Source of the DNA: Pseudomonas lurida
Lineage (GTDB): Bacteria; Pseudomonadota; Gammaproteobacteria; Pseudomonadales; Pseudomonadaceae
NCBI RefSeq assembly: GCF_002563895.1
Contig: NZ_PDJB01000001.1
Coordinates: 3,021,501 to 3,085,500 of the forward strand
Length of the DNA: 64,000 nucleotides
Direction: 5' to 3'
Shown here: positions 17,426 to 26,932 of the stretch, one piece after another
Position numbering within the stretch: position 1 is the first letter of the stretch
Layout of the letters: every line of letters begins with the position of its first letter
Notes under the pieces: generated by a model
Database searches by the model: none
The model's input: the letters and a program-made list of their open reading frames with translations, nothing else
What the model was told of the DNA's origin: nothing
Position numbers and translations under genes: made by a program

Positions 17426-18244
17426 CGGCGCCTGCAGCTGCAACCATTCACGCGGGCTGGTGCCGGTCTTGCGCCTGAATGCACGGGCCAGCGCCGAAGG
17501 GCTTTCGTAACCGACCTCATCGGCAATCAGGGCGATGGGCCGGCCTTCACGCAGGCGTTTCTGCGCCAGGCTCACGCGCCAACTCAGCACATAGTCGGCC
17601 GGGGTCTGGCCGACCACCTTATGGAAGTGCGCAGCAAAACTGGCACGGGACATGTTCGATTCCGCCGCCATTTCCTGCACGGTCCATGGGCGCTCGGGGT
17701 GGTTGTGCAACAGCGTCATGGCCCGCGCCAGTCGCAGGTCTGCCAGCCCCGACATCATGCCAGTGGTCATGCTGTGATAAGCCATCATGTGGCGCAGGAA
17801 CTGAATCACCATCAGCTCGAACAGGCGGTTCATCACCGCTTCGCGTCCACAGTGTTCGGCAAAGGCTTCGCTGAACAGCCAGTCGAGCGTCCCGGCGATC
17901 ATCGGGATCTGCTTGAGCGGCATCACGATGGTGTCGGTCAGCGCCACTGACAACGGGTTATCCAGGCCACCATCAAAACGCAGGGACGCCGCCACCACCT
18001 GGGCACGGTCTGCTTTTGACGCCAGCAGGCGATGGGGCAGGGGGCGCGGCACCAACACCAGGCTGGGCTCGGGGAGCCGCAGGGTGCCGTCGGGCATCTC
18101 CAGGCTGGCCTGGCCCTCCTTGAGCAGGTACACGCGGCCGCGCTGCTGCACGTCGCGGGTGTCGAGCACACCGTGCAGTAACCCGCTGTGAAAGGTCTCG
18201 GCACCAATGCCGAAGTGCACCAGCAGTGTGGACAAACGATCCAT
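17387..18244 (-). CDS. AraC-family regulator (cupin_6 N-terminal domain)
   Basis: A 285-residue regulator. The N-terminal cupin-like sensor domain (about 5-180) contains GRVYLLKEGQASLEM and LVPRPLPHRLLA. The C-terminal double helix-turn-helix (about 185-275) shows WTVQEMAAESNMSRASFAAHF and IALIADEVGYESPSALARAFRRKTGTSPREW. It is divergent from the exported alpha/beta hydrolase at 18389 and probably regulates it. The 3' end overlaps the convergent aspartoacylase-like gene by 39 nt. Confidence 0.9.
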   Translation of the reverse strand: MDRLSTLLVHFGIGAETFHSGLLHGVLDTRDVQQRGRVYLLKEGQASLEMPDGTLRLPEPSLVLVPRPLPHRLLASKADRAQVVAASLRFDGGLDNPLSVALTDTIVMPLKQIPMIAGTLDWLFSEAFAEHCGREAVMNRLFELMVIQFLRHMMAYHSMTTGMMSGLADLRLARAMTLLHNHPERPWTVQEMAAESNMSRASFAAHFHKVVGQTPADYVLSWRVSLAQKRLREGRPIALIADEVGYESPSALARAFRRKTGTSPREWLQLQAPLRVEHTAAVAVG

Positions 18245-18278
18245 GACTCACCTGAGCGTGAAAAAGCGCTGTTGTTTA

Positions 18279-18299
18279 GACGATCTGCGCCATATCGTC
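18279..18299. promoter_or_regulatory. Inverted repeat in AraC/hydrolase divergent promoter
   Basis: GACGAT and ATCGTC face each other across 9 nt between the AraC regulator and the hydrolase. The position suits an operator. AraC proteins more often bind direct repeats, so the role is uncertain. Confidence 0.3.
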
Positions 18300-18388
18300 G
18301 ACTATTAGCCTCCATTTGTAAAATGCGTTTCGGCATCATGGCCTCACGTTCAACGCCTTGAGCGCCTACCCTAACGGAGCAAACGTCC

Positions 18389-19189
18389 ATGAAAACCTTC
18401 AAGTTCTCCCGCGTCGCCGCCGCCCTGATCACCGGCGCACTGGCCCTCGGTGCTGCTACCGCCAGCTTTGCCGCCCCGCAAAAAGCCACCGTGGTGCTGG
18501 TACACGGCGCCTTTGCCGACGCCTCCAGCTGGAACGGCGTGATCGCCGGGCTCAAGGCCGAAGGCTACCCGGTGGTCGCCGTGGCCAACCCGCTGCGCAG
18601 CGTCAAGACCGACTCGGACTACGTCGCCGACATCGTCGAACACACCCCGGGCCCGGTGATCCTGGTCGGTCACTCCTACGGCGGCTCGGTGATCTCCAAC
18701 GCCGTGCACGACAGCAAGAAGGTCAAGGCGCTGGTCTACGTGGCCGCCTTCGCCCCGGAAAAAGGCGAGACCGCGTTTGAACTGTCCGGCCGCTACCCTG
18801 GCGGCACCCTGGGCCCGACCCTCGACAAACCAGTGGTGTCCAAGGACGGCGTGACCGACCTGTATATCCAGCAGGACAAGTTCAACGCCCAGTTCGCCGC
18901 TGACGTATCACCCAAGGACGCCCAGTTGATGGCGGCCGGCCAACGGCCGATCACCGAGGCTGCACTGAAGGAACCGTCGGGCGACCCGGCCTGGAAAACC
19001 GTGCCGTCCTACTTCATCTACGGTTCGGCAGACAAGAACATTCCCGAGGCCGCGCTTAAGTTCATGGCAGACCGTGCGGGCTCGAAGGAAACCGTGGATG
19101 TCAAAGGTGCGTCGCATGTGGTGATGGTGTCGAACCCGGCGCGGGTGGTGGCGATCATCAACGATGCGGCCAAGGCCAACGCGCAATAA
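18389..19189 (+). CDS. Exported alpha/beta hydrolase
   Basis: A 266-residue hydrolase with a Sec-type signal (MKTFKFSRVAAALITGALAL..., cleavage near ASFA-AP), so periplasmic or secreted. The mature protein begins KATVVLVHGAFADASSWNGVI (HG oxyanion motif). It has the nucleophile elbow GHSYGGS and a C-terminal catalytic His in KGASHVVMVSNP. The sequence resembles exported EstC-like esterases of soil bacteria. The substrate is unknown. It is divergent from the AraC regulator. Confidence 0.88.
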   Translation: MKTFKFSRVAAALITGALALGAATASFAAPQKATVVLVHGAFADASSWNGVIAGLKAEGYPVVAVANPLRSVKTDSDYVADIVEHTPGPVILVGHSYGGSVISNAVHDSKKVKALVYVAAFAPEKGETAFELSGRYPGGTLGPTLDKPVVSKDGVTDLYIQQDKFNAQFAADVSPKDAQLMAAGQRPITEAALKEPSGDPAWKTVPSYFIYGSADKNIPEAALKFMADRAGSKETVDVKGASHVVMVSNPARVVAIINDAAKANAQ

Positions 19190-19196
19190 CCAATCG

Positions 19197-19234
19197 CTGT
19201 AGGCGCAGGCTTGCCGGCAAGCCTGCGTCTACAG
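19197..19234. repeat. REP-like hairpin/possible terminator
   Basis: CTGTAGGCGCAGGCTTGCC is followed directly by its near-perfect reverse complement GGCAAGCCTGCGTCTACAG. It sits between the hydrolase stop and the convergent aldolase gene and carries the GGCTTGCC REP core, so it may double as a terminator. Confidence 0.7.
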
Positions 19235-19296
19235 ATATCTGCGCTTGATCCTAGGCGCCCCCGGCAGGGATCTGGATAGGCGCTCAGGTCACCAGG

Positions 19297-20085
19297 TCAC
19301 TGATCAAAGCGCGATCCCAACCCCCTCAGTCGCCGCATGGCACTGTCCAGATGCGCCCGCGCACTCGCCGGGTCACCCTCACGCATCTGCTCATATGCCA
19401 ACTGCGCCACCGCTGGCTCGATTGGCTTGAGCGGCTGCCCACTGGCCATGGCCTTCAGCTGCACCTCGGCCGCGCGCTCCAGGTAGTACAAATCGTCCCA
19501 GGCCTCGGCAATGTTCGGCGCAGCCACCATCACCCCATGATTCTTCAAGAACAGAATATCGGCATCACCCAACGCCGCCGCGATGCGCTGGCCTTCGCGG
19601 TTATCCAGGGCCAGGCCGTTGTACGCTTCATCCACCGCCGTGCGCCCATAGAACTTCAACGCCGTCTGCCCCAGCCACAGCAAGGGCGGGCCTTTTAGCA
19701 GGCACAGCGCGGTAGCGTTGGGCATGTGGGTATGGAAGGCGGCCTTGATGCGGGGCTGGCACTGATGCAACTGTGCATGGATATAAAACGCGGTGGCTTC
19801 TGGCGTGCCATCGCCGTCGATCACATTGCCGGCGAAATCGCACACCAATAGATGGGAGGCGGTGATCTCCTCGAAGGCGTAGCCGAACGGGTTGACGAAA
19901 AACAAGTCGTCATGCCCCGGCACCGTCGCCGAGAAGTGATTGCAGATGCCTTCTTCCATGCCATGCAGCGCCGCCAGTTGCAGGCACGCGGCGAGTTCCA
20001 TCCGCGCCTCGATGGCCGCGAGGCTGTCGAGGTTCAAGCGCCCGGCGCGCGGGCTAAGGGAGGAGGGCGTAAAGGTATGGGCCAT
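19297..20085 (-). CDS. Class II aldolase/adducin family protein
   Basis: A 262-residue zinc-dependent aldolase-fold protein. Its blocks are LAACLQLAALHGMEEGICNHFSATVPG, the metal-ligand pair HTHMPNATAL, and ILFLKNHGVMVAAP with the third His. This layout matches the adducin-like branch rather than a specific fuculose or ribulose aldolase. It is transcribed 3 nt after the HAD gene, under the divergent LysR regulator, suggesting joint catabolism of a small hydroxy-acid or sugar-derived compound. Confidence 0.88.
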   Translation of the reverse strand: MAHTFTPSSLSPRAGRLNLDSLAAIEARMELAACLQLAALHGMEEGICNHFSATVPGHDDLFFVNPFGYAFEEITASHLLVCDFAGNVIDGDGTPEATAFYIHAQLHQCQPRIKAAFHTHMPNATALCLLKGPPLLWLGQTALKFYGRTAVDEAYNGLALDNREGQRIAAALGDADILFLKNHGVMVAAPNIAEAWDDLYYLERAAEVQLKAMASGQPLKPIEPAVAQLAYEQMREGDPASARAHLDSAMRRLRGLGSRFDQ

Positions 20086-20088
20086 GGT

Positions 20089-20793
20089 TCACCACCCCAG
20101 GGATTTGAATAATTCGGGCACGCCGTCGAGGGTTGGCAGGATGGCGTCCGGGGTGTAGTCGGCCAGCAACTGACGGCCGGTGCCACGGTCGATCCACACA
20201 CAACGGAAACCGATATCCCGCGCCGCAGCATGGTCCAGATGCGGGCTGGCACAGATATGCACCACCTGGTCGAGGCTCACGCCGAGTTGCTCGTGAGCAT
20301 AGTCGAACAGGCGACGATTGGGCTTGTAGGCCCGCGCCTGCCCGGCGGTAATGACCCGGTCGATATGGCCACCCAATTGCGCCACGTTGCCGGCGATCAC
20401 GTCATCGTCGGTGTTGGAGACGATGCACAGTTTGTAACCCTGATCCTTGAGCTGCTTGAGAGTCGCCACGACTTCCGGAAACGGTGGCATGGCACTGATG
20501 CTGTCCGTCAGGATCGCGCCGTCGTGCTCATTGGTCGGCAGACCCAGCTCTTTCAGGGCGAGCTGCAAGCCCAGACCCGCAAGGGTGCGGAAGCTGCGGT
20601 GCGGTGGGGTTTGTTCCAGGGCGTGTTCGTGGTGGTCGTAAACGCTGATCAGCGTTTCGCCGTCGACATGATGTTCGCCTTTGTCGTCGAGGATCCGGTC
20701 AACGGCGGCACGCAGGCCCTCATCCCATTGGATCAGGGTGCCGTAGCAATCAAAGGTCAGCCACAGGGGGCGAGGGGAGTGGTCGAGCGACAT
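20089..20793 (-). CDS. Haloacid dehalogenase, type II-like (HAD superfamily)
   Basis: A 234-residue HAD hydrolase. Motif I is LTFDCYGTLIQWD (nucleophile Asp), motif II is CIVSNTDDD, the Lys is in ARAYKPNRRLF, and the acidic motif is ASPHLDHAAARDIGF. The C-Y-G-T-L variant and spacing fit the L-2-haloacid dehalogenase branch. It is the first gene of a two-gene unit with the aldolase and divergent from lysR. Dehalogenation itself is not proven; many relatives are phosphatases. Confidence 0.85.
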   Translation of the reverse strand: MSLDHSPRPLWLTFDCYGTLIQWDEGLRAAVDRILDDKGEHHVDGETLISVYDHHEHALEQTPPHRSFRTLAGLGLQLALKELGLPTNEHDGAILTDSISAMPPFPEVVATLKQLKDQGYKLCIVSNTDDDVIAGNVAQLGGHIDRVITAGQARAYKPNRRLFDYAHEQLGVSLDQVVHICASPHLDHAAARDIGFRCVWIDRGTGRQLLADYTPDAILPTLDGVPELFKSLGW

Positions 20794-20908
20794 GGGGCAC
20801 CTTTAGCCAAGAATGGGCGACCGCTGCAGCATAGGAAACCTGGCGTTCAGTTGGAAATTAAATTAGCCTCTGTGTCACAGTTGAATTTCCGATAAGTGGG
20901 TGGCTACC

Positions 20909-21754
20909 ATGTTTGACCTCGAACTCCTGCACACCCTGGTCTGTGTGGTGGACGAAGGCAGCTTCACCCGCGCCGCCGAGCGCGTACACCGCACCCAGTC
21001 CACGGTGAGCCAACAGATTCGCAAGCTTGAAGAAAGCGTGGGGCAGGTGCTGTTGGTACGGGACCGCTCAGGCCAGCAAGTCAGCGCCACCGAACACGGC
21101 GAGGTGCTGACCCAATACGCCCGGCGCTTGTTGAGCTTGTCTCGGGAGGCCCGCGATGCCTTGAACACCGAGGCCAGTGTGGTGCCGGTGCGCTTGGGCG
21201 TGCCCGAAGATTTTGACGCAGCGCGCATGGCCTCGATGCTTTCCGGCTTCGTCCGTGCTCGCCCAGAAGCGCGCCTGGAGACGGTCAGCGGCATGAGCAC
21301 CGACCTGCGCCGGCAACTGGAAAGTGGTGAAATCGATATCGCTCTGGTCAAGCGCGAGGCCGGCAGCGGCGAATGCCACGCCAGTTGGCCGGAGCCGTTG
21401 GTGTGGGTGTGCGGCCACGGCCAGGACCTGCAGGCCGAGACCTTGCCCCTGGCGCTGTTTCCCCAAGGCTGCATCTACCGCCAGCGCGCTATCCGCACCC
21501 TGGACAAGGCCCGGCGCAGTTGGCGCGTGGCGTTCGGCAGCCACAGCCTGACCGGTATCCAGGCGGCGGTGACGTCCGGGCTGGGCATCAGCATCTTGCC
21601 AAAAAGCGCGGTACTGCCCAGCCATCGGATCTGCACGGAGTTGCCTGCCGTACCGCCCTCGGAACTGGCCTTGGTCAGTGGTGCGGAGCGGTTAAGTGCG
21701 ACCCACCGAGGGTTGATCGAATGCTTGAGCGTGGAGATTTCACGGACGGTCTAG
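20909..21754 (+). CDS. LysR-family transcriptional regulator
   Basis: A 281-residue regulator. The N-terminal winged helix (about 1-60) reads [38 protein letters not shown]. The periplasmic-binding-like effector domain runs from about 90 to 280. ATG 20909 was preferred; a GTG three codons upstream is an alternative. It is divergent from the HAD/aldolase unit, the classical arrangement for a LysR activator and its target, and overlaps the convergent REC-EAL gene by 15 nt. Confidence 0.92.
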   Translation: MFDLELLHTLVCVVDEGSFTRAAERVHRTQSTVSQQIRKLEESVGQVLLVRDRSGQQVSATEHGEVLTQYARRLLSLSREARDALNTEASVVPVRLGVPEDFDAARMASMLSGFVRARPEARLETVSGMSTDLRRQLESGEIDIALVKREAGSGECHASWPEPLVWVCGHGQDLQAETLPLALFPQGCIYRQRAIRTLDKARRSWRVAFGSHSLTGIQAAVTSGLGISILPKSAVLPSHRICTELPAVPPSELALVSGAERLSATHRGLIECLSVEISRTV

Positions 21755-22969
21755 GCGCTCCAGCAACAAGCGCTCCAAGGTCTCCACTGGCAGCGGTCGG
21801 CTGAACAGGTAGCCCTGGATCTGATCGCAGCCGGCGTCTTTCAGGAACGCAAGCTGCGCCTGGGTTTCCACGCCTTCAGCCACGACGCGCAGGCTGAGAC
21901 TGTGGGCCAGTTCAATGATGGTGCGGGTGATCGCCGCGTCCTGTGGGTTACTGGTGACTTCGCGGATAAACGCGATGTCGATCTTCAGCGTGTCGATGGG
22001 AAACCGTCGCAGGTACGCCAGGCTCGAATAGCCGGTTCCGAAGTCATCGATGGAGATCTTCACGCCCATGGCGTGCAGGCGCTGCAGGCTGTCGATGGTG
22101 TGTTGGGTATTTTCCATCAGCGAACCTTCGGTCAGCTCGACTTCCAGCCAATGCGGCGCGACCCCATGTTGTGCAAGAAGGCGTGCGATGTCGGCAATCA
22201 GGTCGCCTTCGATCAATTGATGGCCGGAGACGTTCACCGACACTTCCACTGCGCCAATGGCACCGCGTTGCCACTCGGCAATCTGTTGGCAAACGGTGTC
22301 GATCACCCAGCGGCCCACCGGCACGATCAATCCGATGCTTTCCAAAACCGGTACAAACACTCCCGGGGACACCGCGCCGTAGTCCGGCCGTTCCCAGCGC
22401 AGCAGCGCTTCGAGGGCGCAGAGGCGGCCGTTGGCAACTTCGACCTTGGGCTGGTAATGCACGGTGAATTCCTCACGCTCCACAGCCAGGCGCAAGGCCT
22501 CCTCCAGGTCCTGGTGGGCCAGGTCATGCACGTTCATGCCGGTTTGCTGTCGCGTGAGCTCCCGTGAAGGGTTCACCCGGTCGCCGCGTGCCTTGAGCCG
22601 CAGCAGGTTGCGCACCCGCAACCACAGCTCGACACGCTCCACCGGCTTGCTGATGAACTCCTCGGCACCGGTCTCCAGGCCACTGACCCTGGCGCTCGGT
22701 TCACTGAGGGCCGAGAGCATGATGATCGGGATGCCCGCCGTGGTTTCATCGCCTTTGAGCTGGCTGGCGACTTCGTAGCCGTCCATGCCCGGCATCATGA
22801 TGTCCAGCAGGATCAGGTCCGGGGGCTGTTGTGCCACCAACTGCAAGGCTTCTTCACCGCTGCCGGCGCACAGGGTCTGGTAGCCCTCATGTTGCAGCAG
22901 GGTTTCCAGCAGCTTGCGCACCTGGGGTTCATCATCGACGATCAACAGCGTTGCGGGTTGGCTGGCCAT
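21740..22969 (-). CDS. Response regulator with EAL phosphodiesterase domain
   Basis: A 409-residue REC-EAL protein that should hydrolyse cyclic di-GMP on phosphorylation cues. The receiver (about 1-125) has DDEPQVRK and [14 protein letters not shown]. The EAL domain (about 150-405) retains [45 protein letters not shown] and [12 protein letters not shown], so the metal-binding and catalytic residues appear intact. It lies 9 nt after the single-domain regulator and is the last gene of a kinase-receiver-effector operon. Confidence 0.92.
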   Translation of the reverse strand: MASQPATLLIVDDEPQVRKLLETLLQHEGYQTLCAGSGEEALQLVAQQPPDLILLDIMMPGMDGYEVASQLKGDETTAGIPIIMLSALSEPSARVSGLETGAEEFISKPVERVELWLRVRNLLRLKARGDRVNPSRELTRQQTGMNVHDLAHQDLEEALRLAVEREEFTVHYQPKVEVANGRLCALEALLRWERPDYGAVSPGVFVPVLESIGLIVPVGRWVIDTVCQQIAEWQRGAIGAVEVSVNVSGHQLIEGDLIADIARLLAQHGVAPHWLEVELTEGSLMENTQHTIDSLQRLHAMGVKISIDDFGTGYSSLAYLRRFPIDTLKIDIAFIREVTSNPQDAAITRTIIELAHSLSLRVVAEGVETQAQLAFLKDAGCDQIQGYLFSRPLPVETLERLLLERLDRP

Positions 22970-22978
22970 GGAGAGGAC

Positions 22979-23362
22979 TCATATAAGAGGACGGATGTGC
23001 TGTTGCAGCAATGTGTCGATCACTTGGTACAGCTCTTTGTAGCGTAGCGGCTTGATGATGTAGGCGTCGCAGCCGGCCAGGCGGGTCTTTTCGCGGTCCT
23101 CTTTCATCGCCATGGCCGTCAGGGCGATCACCGGGATGTGCGCGGTGAGCGGGTCACACTTGAGCAGCGCGGTGGCGGCCAGGCCGTCCATGCCCGGCAG
23201 TTGGATGTCCATCAGGATCAGTGCTGGCTGTTGTTCGCGGGCCAGGGTCAGGCCGGTTTCGGCATCGGGAGCCCACAGTACGCTGTGGCCCGCATTCACC
23301 AGCAACAGGCGCGCCAGGCGCATGTTGGCTTCATTGTCTTCGACGATCAGGATGTTGGCCAT
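22979..23362 (-). CDS. Single-domain response regulator (DivK/CheY-like)
   Basis: A 127-residue stand-alone receiver with VEDNEANMRLARLLL at the acidic pocket, the phospho-acceptor Asp in LILMDIQLPGMDG, and conserved T/K in IALTAMAM and YIIKPLRYKELY. It has no output domain, so it probably relays phosphate or acts by protein contact. It overlaps the upstream PAS kinase by 16 nt and precedes REC-EAL. Confidence 0.93.
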   Translation of the reverse strand: MANILIVEDNEANMRLARLLLVNAGHSVLWAPDAETGLTLAREQQPALILMDIQLPGMDGLAATALLKCDPLTAHIPVIALTAMAMKEDREKTRLAGCDAYIIKPLRYKELYQVIDTLLQQHIRPLI

Positions 23363-24696
23363 GCGGCCTCCGGCGCGCGGTGCAGCGGCAGCCAGGCGAC
23401 AAATCGCGCGCCCTGGCCCTCACGACTGGCCACGGCGACGCTGCCGCCATGCAGGTCGGTCAGGCGCTTGACCATCGCCAGCCCCAGGCCGGTGCCTTCG
23501 AATTTGCGCGCCAGGCTGCTGTCGATCTGGCTGAATGCCTTGAACAGCTTGCCCATGTCGTCCTCGGCAATCCCTATGCCCGTGTCGCTGACGCTCAGTT
23601 CGAGGAACTGCTGATGGGGGCTGTCTGGCAGGTCGAAGCTGTAAACCGGCCAGTCGCCTGCAATATGCCCGACCTGTTTGCGGGCCACTTCGCGCACCGT
23701 CAGCGTCACTGAGCCTGCGTGTTCGCTGAACTTTACGGCGTTGGCCAACAGGTTGTAGACGATCTGCTTGGTCTTGCGCAGGTCCAACTCCAGGCAGCCG
23801 AGGTCCTCGGGGCTTTCGAGTTTCAACTGGATGCGTTGCAGTGCGGCTTTTTCGCGCACGATCAGCAGGCTGTTGGCCAATAACCCCGCCAATTCCACCG
23901 CCTCAAGCTCCAGCTCCATCATCCCGGCCTCCACCTTGGACAGGTCGAGGATGTCGTTGATCAGCGACAGCAAGTGCTGGCCGCTGGTGAAGATATCGCC
24001 GATGTATTCGCGCTGCGTGTCACTCATGTCGCCGACCAGCCCATCCTTGAGTGCCTCGGAAAAGCCGATCACTGCATTCAACGGTGTACGCAGTTCGTGG
24101 GACATGGTCGCGAGGAATTCGGATTTCATGTGGCTGGCGTGTTCCAGCTCCAGGTTCTTTTCTTCCAACGCCCGCTCGAAGCCTTTGCGCTCGGCTTCTT
24201 CCTGCTTGCGCGCGGTGTTGTCGGTACCGATCAGCAGGTAGCCGATGATGGTGTCATGCCGGTTGCGCAGGGCGGTCACCGACACCATGGCCGACAGGCG
24301 ACTGCCATCCTTGCGGATATAGGTCAACTCGTAGATGTCTTCGATGCCACGGGAGGCCTTGAACACCAGGGCTTCGAAACCCGGCGTGATCGGCGTTTCC
24401 AGCTCGAGGCTGAGGGCGGCGGCGCGGGTAATCAGCTCGACAGGGTCGGAAATGTCGGCAGGGGTGATGCGGTTGACCACGTCGGCGGCGGCATAGCCAA
24501 GCATGCGTTCGGCGCCGACGTTGAAGATCTGGATGACACCTTTCTCGTCAGTGGCGATGCTGGAGAAGTAGGCGCTGTTGAAGATCGCGTCTTGCAGGGC
24601 GCCGGTCTTGAGCAGGGTTTTCTGCCGTTTGAACTCGACGATTTTTTCGGCGCGTGATTGCAGTTCAGGTGAGGTACCGATGACTGGTTTGTCCAC
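23347..24696 (-). CDS. Cytosolic PAS-domain histidine kinase
   Basis: A roughly 449-residue sensor kinase without membrane segments. A PAS domain (about 40-170; FSSIATDEKGVIQIFNVGAERMLGY) is followed by a short coiled linker, the phosphoacceptor MSHELRTPLNAVIGFSEAL, and an HATPase domain (NLLANAVKFS, DTGIGIAEDDMGKLFKAF, GTGLGLAMVKRL). The GTG at 24696 (MDKPVIGTSPELQSR) is preferred; a GTG at 24741 would add 15 unusual residues. It is first in the kinase-receiver-REC-EAL operon, linking an internal cue to c-di-GMP turnover. Confidence 0.88.
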   Translation of the reverse strand: MDKPVIGTSPELQSRAEKIVEFKRQKTLLKTGALQDAIFNSAYFSSIATDEKGVIQIFNVGAERMLGYAAADVVNRITPADISDPVELITRAAALSLELETPITPGFEALVFKASRGIEDIYELTYIRKDGSRLSAMVSVTALRNRHDTIIGYLLIGTDNTARKQEEAERKGFERALEEKNLELEHASHMKSEFLATMSHELRTPLNAVIGFSEALKDGLVGDMSDTQREYIGDIFTSGQHLLSLINDILDLSKVEAGMMELELEAVELAGLLANSLLIVREKAALQRIQLKLESPEDLGCLELDLRKTKQIVYNLLANAVKFSEHAGSVTLTVREVARKQVGHIAGDWPVYSFDLPDSPHQQFLELSVSDTGIGIAEDDMGKLFKAFSQIDSSLARKFEGTGLGLAMVKRLTDLHGGSVAVASREGQGARFVAWLPLHRAPEAAWPTS

Positions 24697-24890
24697 TGCG
24701 TAGCGTTCCGTGCAGATCGGGCCCGGACGCGTCGATGACACGGCCGCAGAGCATGCTCACAGAAAATCGCTGGAATGCGATCAGGAGGAGATGAGGTCCT
24801 TGGACAATAGCAGATACCGTGCCTCGCACGGTACGAATACACTCAAACGGATGGGTGTCGGTACCGGGCGGCGTGTAGCCTGCGAACGGC

Positions 24891-26261
24891 TTACCCATCC
24901 ACAGGTATTTCCAGGGTCGCTCTCAGGCCACCGGATGCCAGGTTTTCCAGGTGCACCCGGCCGCCGAGGTGTTGGGCGATGGTGTGCACGATGGTCAGCC
25001 CCAGGCCAGCGCCTTCGGCATTGCCCCGGCTGTAGAACAGTTCGAACAGGCGGTCGCGCTCGCTCTCGTCGATGCCTGGTCCCTGGTCATCCACGGTCAG
25101 TACGAAGTGTTTGGCGACCTGGCCCAACCTCACGGTGATGACCCCGTGTTCCGGAGAGAAGTTTGCCGCGTTGGTCACCAGGTTGGTCAGGGCAATGTTG
25201 ATCGCGCCAGCATCGGTCGTCACGCGGCAGGGGGCAGCGTCGGCGTCGAACACCAGTTCGAGGCCTTTGCTCAGCAACCAGGGTGTTAGCTGGATCAGTG
25301 TTTCGCGCACGGTTATCGCCAGGTCGATCGTCTGTACAGTCAGTTGCCCGGCGCTGGGTTCCAGGCGTGCCATGGTCAGCAATTGGTTGACCAGGCGGCT
25401 GGTGCGGTCGACGCCTGTGATCAAAAAGGCCAGTGACTCACGCCGCTCGGCTTCGGTGCCGGCTTCCTGCAGGTTTTGCGCGTGCACCCGCAGAACCGCC
25501 AAGGGCGTGCGCATTTCGTGGGCGGCGTCGGCAATAAAGCGTCGCTCACGGCCGAGCATTTCCTGGATCTGCGCCAGCATGCGGTTCAACGCCGCCTGCA
25601 TCGGCTCCAGCTCCGTGGGCAAGGGCGTCAATTGCATCGGCTCCAGTGAGCCGGAATGTCGGGCCCGCAACGTGCTGGCCATATCGGCCAGCGGCTTGAG
25701 CCCCCAGCCGATGGCGAGCCAGACCATTGCTGCCAGGACCAGGCTACCCAACACGTTGGGCCACAAGGTATGTCGCACGATCCGCTGCACCAGGTCGGAG
25801 CGCACGTCGTCGCGCTCACCCACCCAGATGCGCAGGCCATTGTCCTTGTCCTTGAGCACGAAACCGCGCCATTGCCGGCCGTTCAGGTCGTCTATATTGC
25901 TGTACCCCGGTTGTGCGGGGGGCGTGGCGAATGACGGGGCGCTGGCGGTAAACACCAGCAGTTCGCCTTTTGGGTTCCACACCTGGAAAGCGATCTTGCT
26001 CTCGTAAGGGTGCCCGTCCACCCGGGGCATGGCCTCGCCCAGGGCTTTATTGAAGGCGCGATACAGGTCCGCCTGGTCTTTGCTGGCCAGTGGCATGCTC
26101 ATGACCCCTTGGAGCAGGCGCGCGTTCTGCGCCAGTTGTGCATCGTAGACTTCGGCAATTTCGTGGTTGCTGTCATGCAGGTTCAGCACGCTGATCACCA
26201 GCAAACCGGTGAGCAGCAGGCCGATGATCAGCGTCAGGGTGCGCCGCCGGATCGAGGTCAT
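24891..26261 (-). CDS. QseC/PmrB-like sensor histidine kinase
   Basis: A 456-residue membrane kinase. There is one N-terminal membrane helix (LTLIIGLLLTGLLVISVLN), a periplasmic domain of about 130 residues, and a second helix (LWPNVLGSLVLAAMVWLAIGWGL). A HAMP-like linker leads to FIADAAHEMRTPLAVLRVHAQ with the phosphoacceptor His, then NLVTNAANFSPE, DDQGPGIDESE and GAGLGLTIVHTIA. It overlaps the regulator by 4 nt and is the last gene of the seven-gene operon starting at 31186, so it probably senses a condition or product tied to that pathway. Confidence 0.92.
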   Translation of the reverse strand: MTSIRRRTLTLIIGLLLTGLLVISVLNLHDSNHEIAEVYDAQLAQNARLLQGVMSMPLASKDQADLYRAFNKALGEAMPRVDGHPYESKIAFQVWNPKGELLVFTASAPSFATPPAQPGYSNIDDLNGRQWRGFVLKDKDNGLRIWVGERDDVRSDLVQRIVRHTLWPNVLGSLVLAAMVWLAIGWGLKPLADMASTLRARHSGSLEPMQLTPLPTELEPMQAALNRMLAQIQEMLGRERRFIADAAHEMRTPLAVLRVHAQNLQEAGTEAERRESLAFLITGVDRTSRLVNQLLTMARLEPSAGQLTVQTIDLAITVRETLIQLTPWLLSKGLELVFDADAAPCRVTTDAGAINIALTNLVTNAANFSPEHGVITVRLGQVAKHFVLTVDDQGPGIDESERDRLFELFYSRGNAEGAGLGLTIVHTIAQHLGGRVHLENLASGGLRATLEIPVDG

Positions 26262-26920
26262 CGGTGCTCCTCCACCAGGTAGCCAACGCCGCGAATGGTA
26301 CGGATCAGCTCGCTGGAAAACTTCTTGCGCAGGTGATGGATATGCACTTCCAACGTGTTGCTTTCGGCTTCTTCGTTCCAGCCGTAAAGCAACTGCATCA
26401 ACTGGTCACGGGTCATGACACGGCCGGGCGGTGACAGCAATTCGTGCAGCAGTTGATATTCCTTGGGGGTCAGCAACACCGTTTGGCCATGGTAACTGAC
26501 GTGCTGCGTGCTCGGGTCCAGGCAGATGCCCGCGTGTTCGATCACCACCCGTGCACGGCCGGCGCTGCGGCGCAGCAGCGCGCGTAGGCGCGCCTTGAGT
26601 TCGGCCAGGTCGAACGGCTTGATCAGGTAGTCATCGGCACCGGCATCGAGCCCGGCGATGCGGTCCTCGGTGGCATCGCGTGCGGTGAGGATCAGCACGG
26701 GCACGGTGGCGCCGCTGTCGCGCAGGCGCCGCAGCACTTCCAGCCCGTCCATGCGTGGCAGTCCCAGGTCCAGCACCACGGCGTCAAAGGTTTCGCTGAG
26801 CAGGGCGTGCAGGGCACTGCTGCCGTCTTGCAGCCAATCGACGGTGTACCCTTCGCGAACCAGCGCCTGGTGAATACCTTCCCCCAGCGCCACGTCATCC
26901 TCGATCAGTAATAGGCGCAC
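26258..26920 (-). CDS. PmrA/QseB-like OmpR-family response regulator
   Basis: A 220-residue regulator. The receiver has LLIEDDVALGEGIHQAL, the phospho-acceptor in VVLDLGLPRMDG, and DDYLIKPFDL. The winged helix has LTPKEYQLLHELLSPPGRVMTR and LEVHIHHLRKKF...IRTIRGVGYLV. PmrA/QseB proteins bind CTTAA-type hexamers spaced by 5 nt. Two such sites lie before the operon (31235-31295), which suggests autoregulation of the whole cluster. It follows the TPR gene by 12 nt. Confidence 0.92.
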   Translation of the reverse strand: MRLLLIEDDVALGEGIHQALVREGYTVDWLQDGSSALHALLSETFDAVVLDLGLPRMDGLEVLRRLRDSGATVPVLILTARDATEDRIAGLDAGADDYLIKPFDLAELKARLRALLRRSAGRARVVIEHAGICLDPSTQHVSYHGQTVLLTPKEYQLLHELLSPPGRVMTRDQLMQLLYGWNEEAESNTLEVHIHHLRKKFSSELIRTIRGVGYLVEEHR

Positions 26921-26932
26921 GCAGACTCCTTG

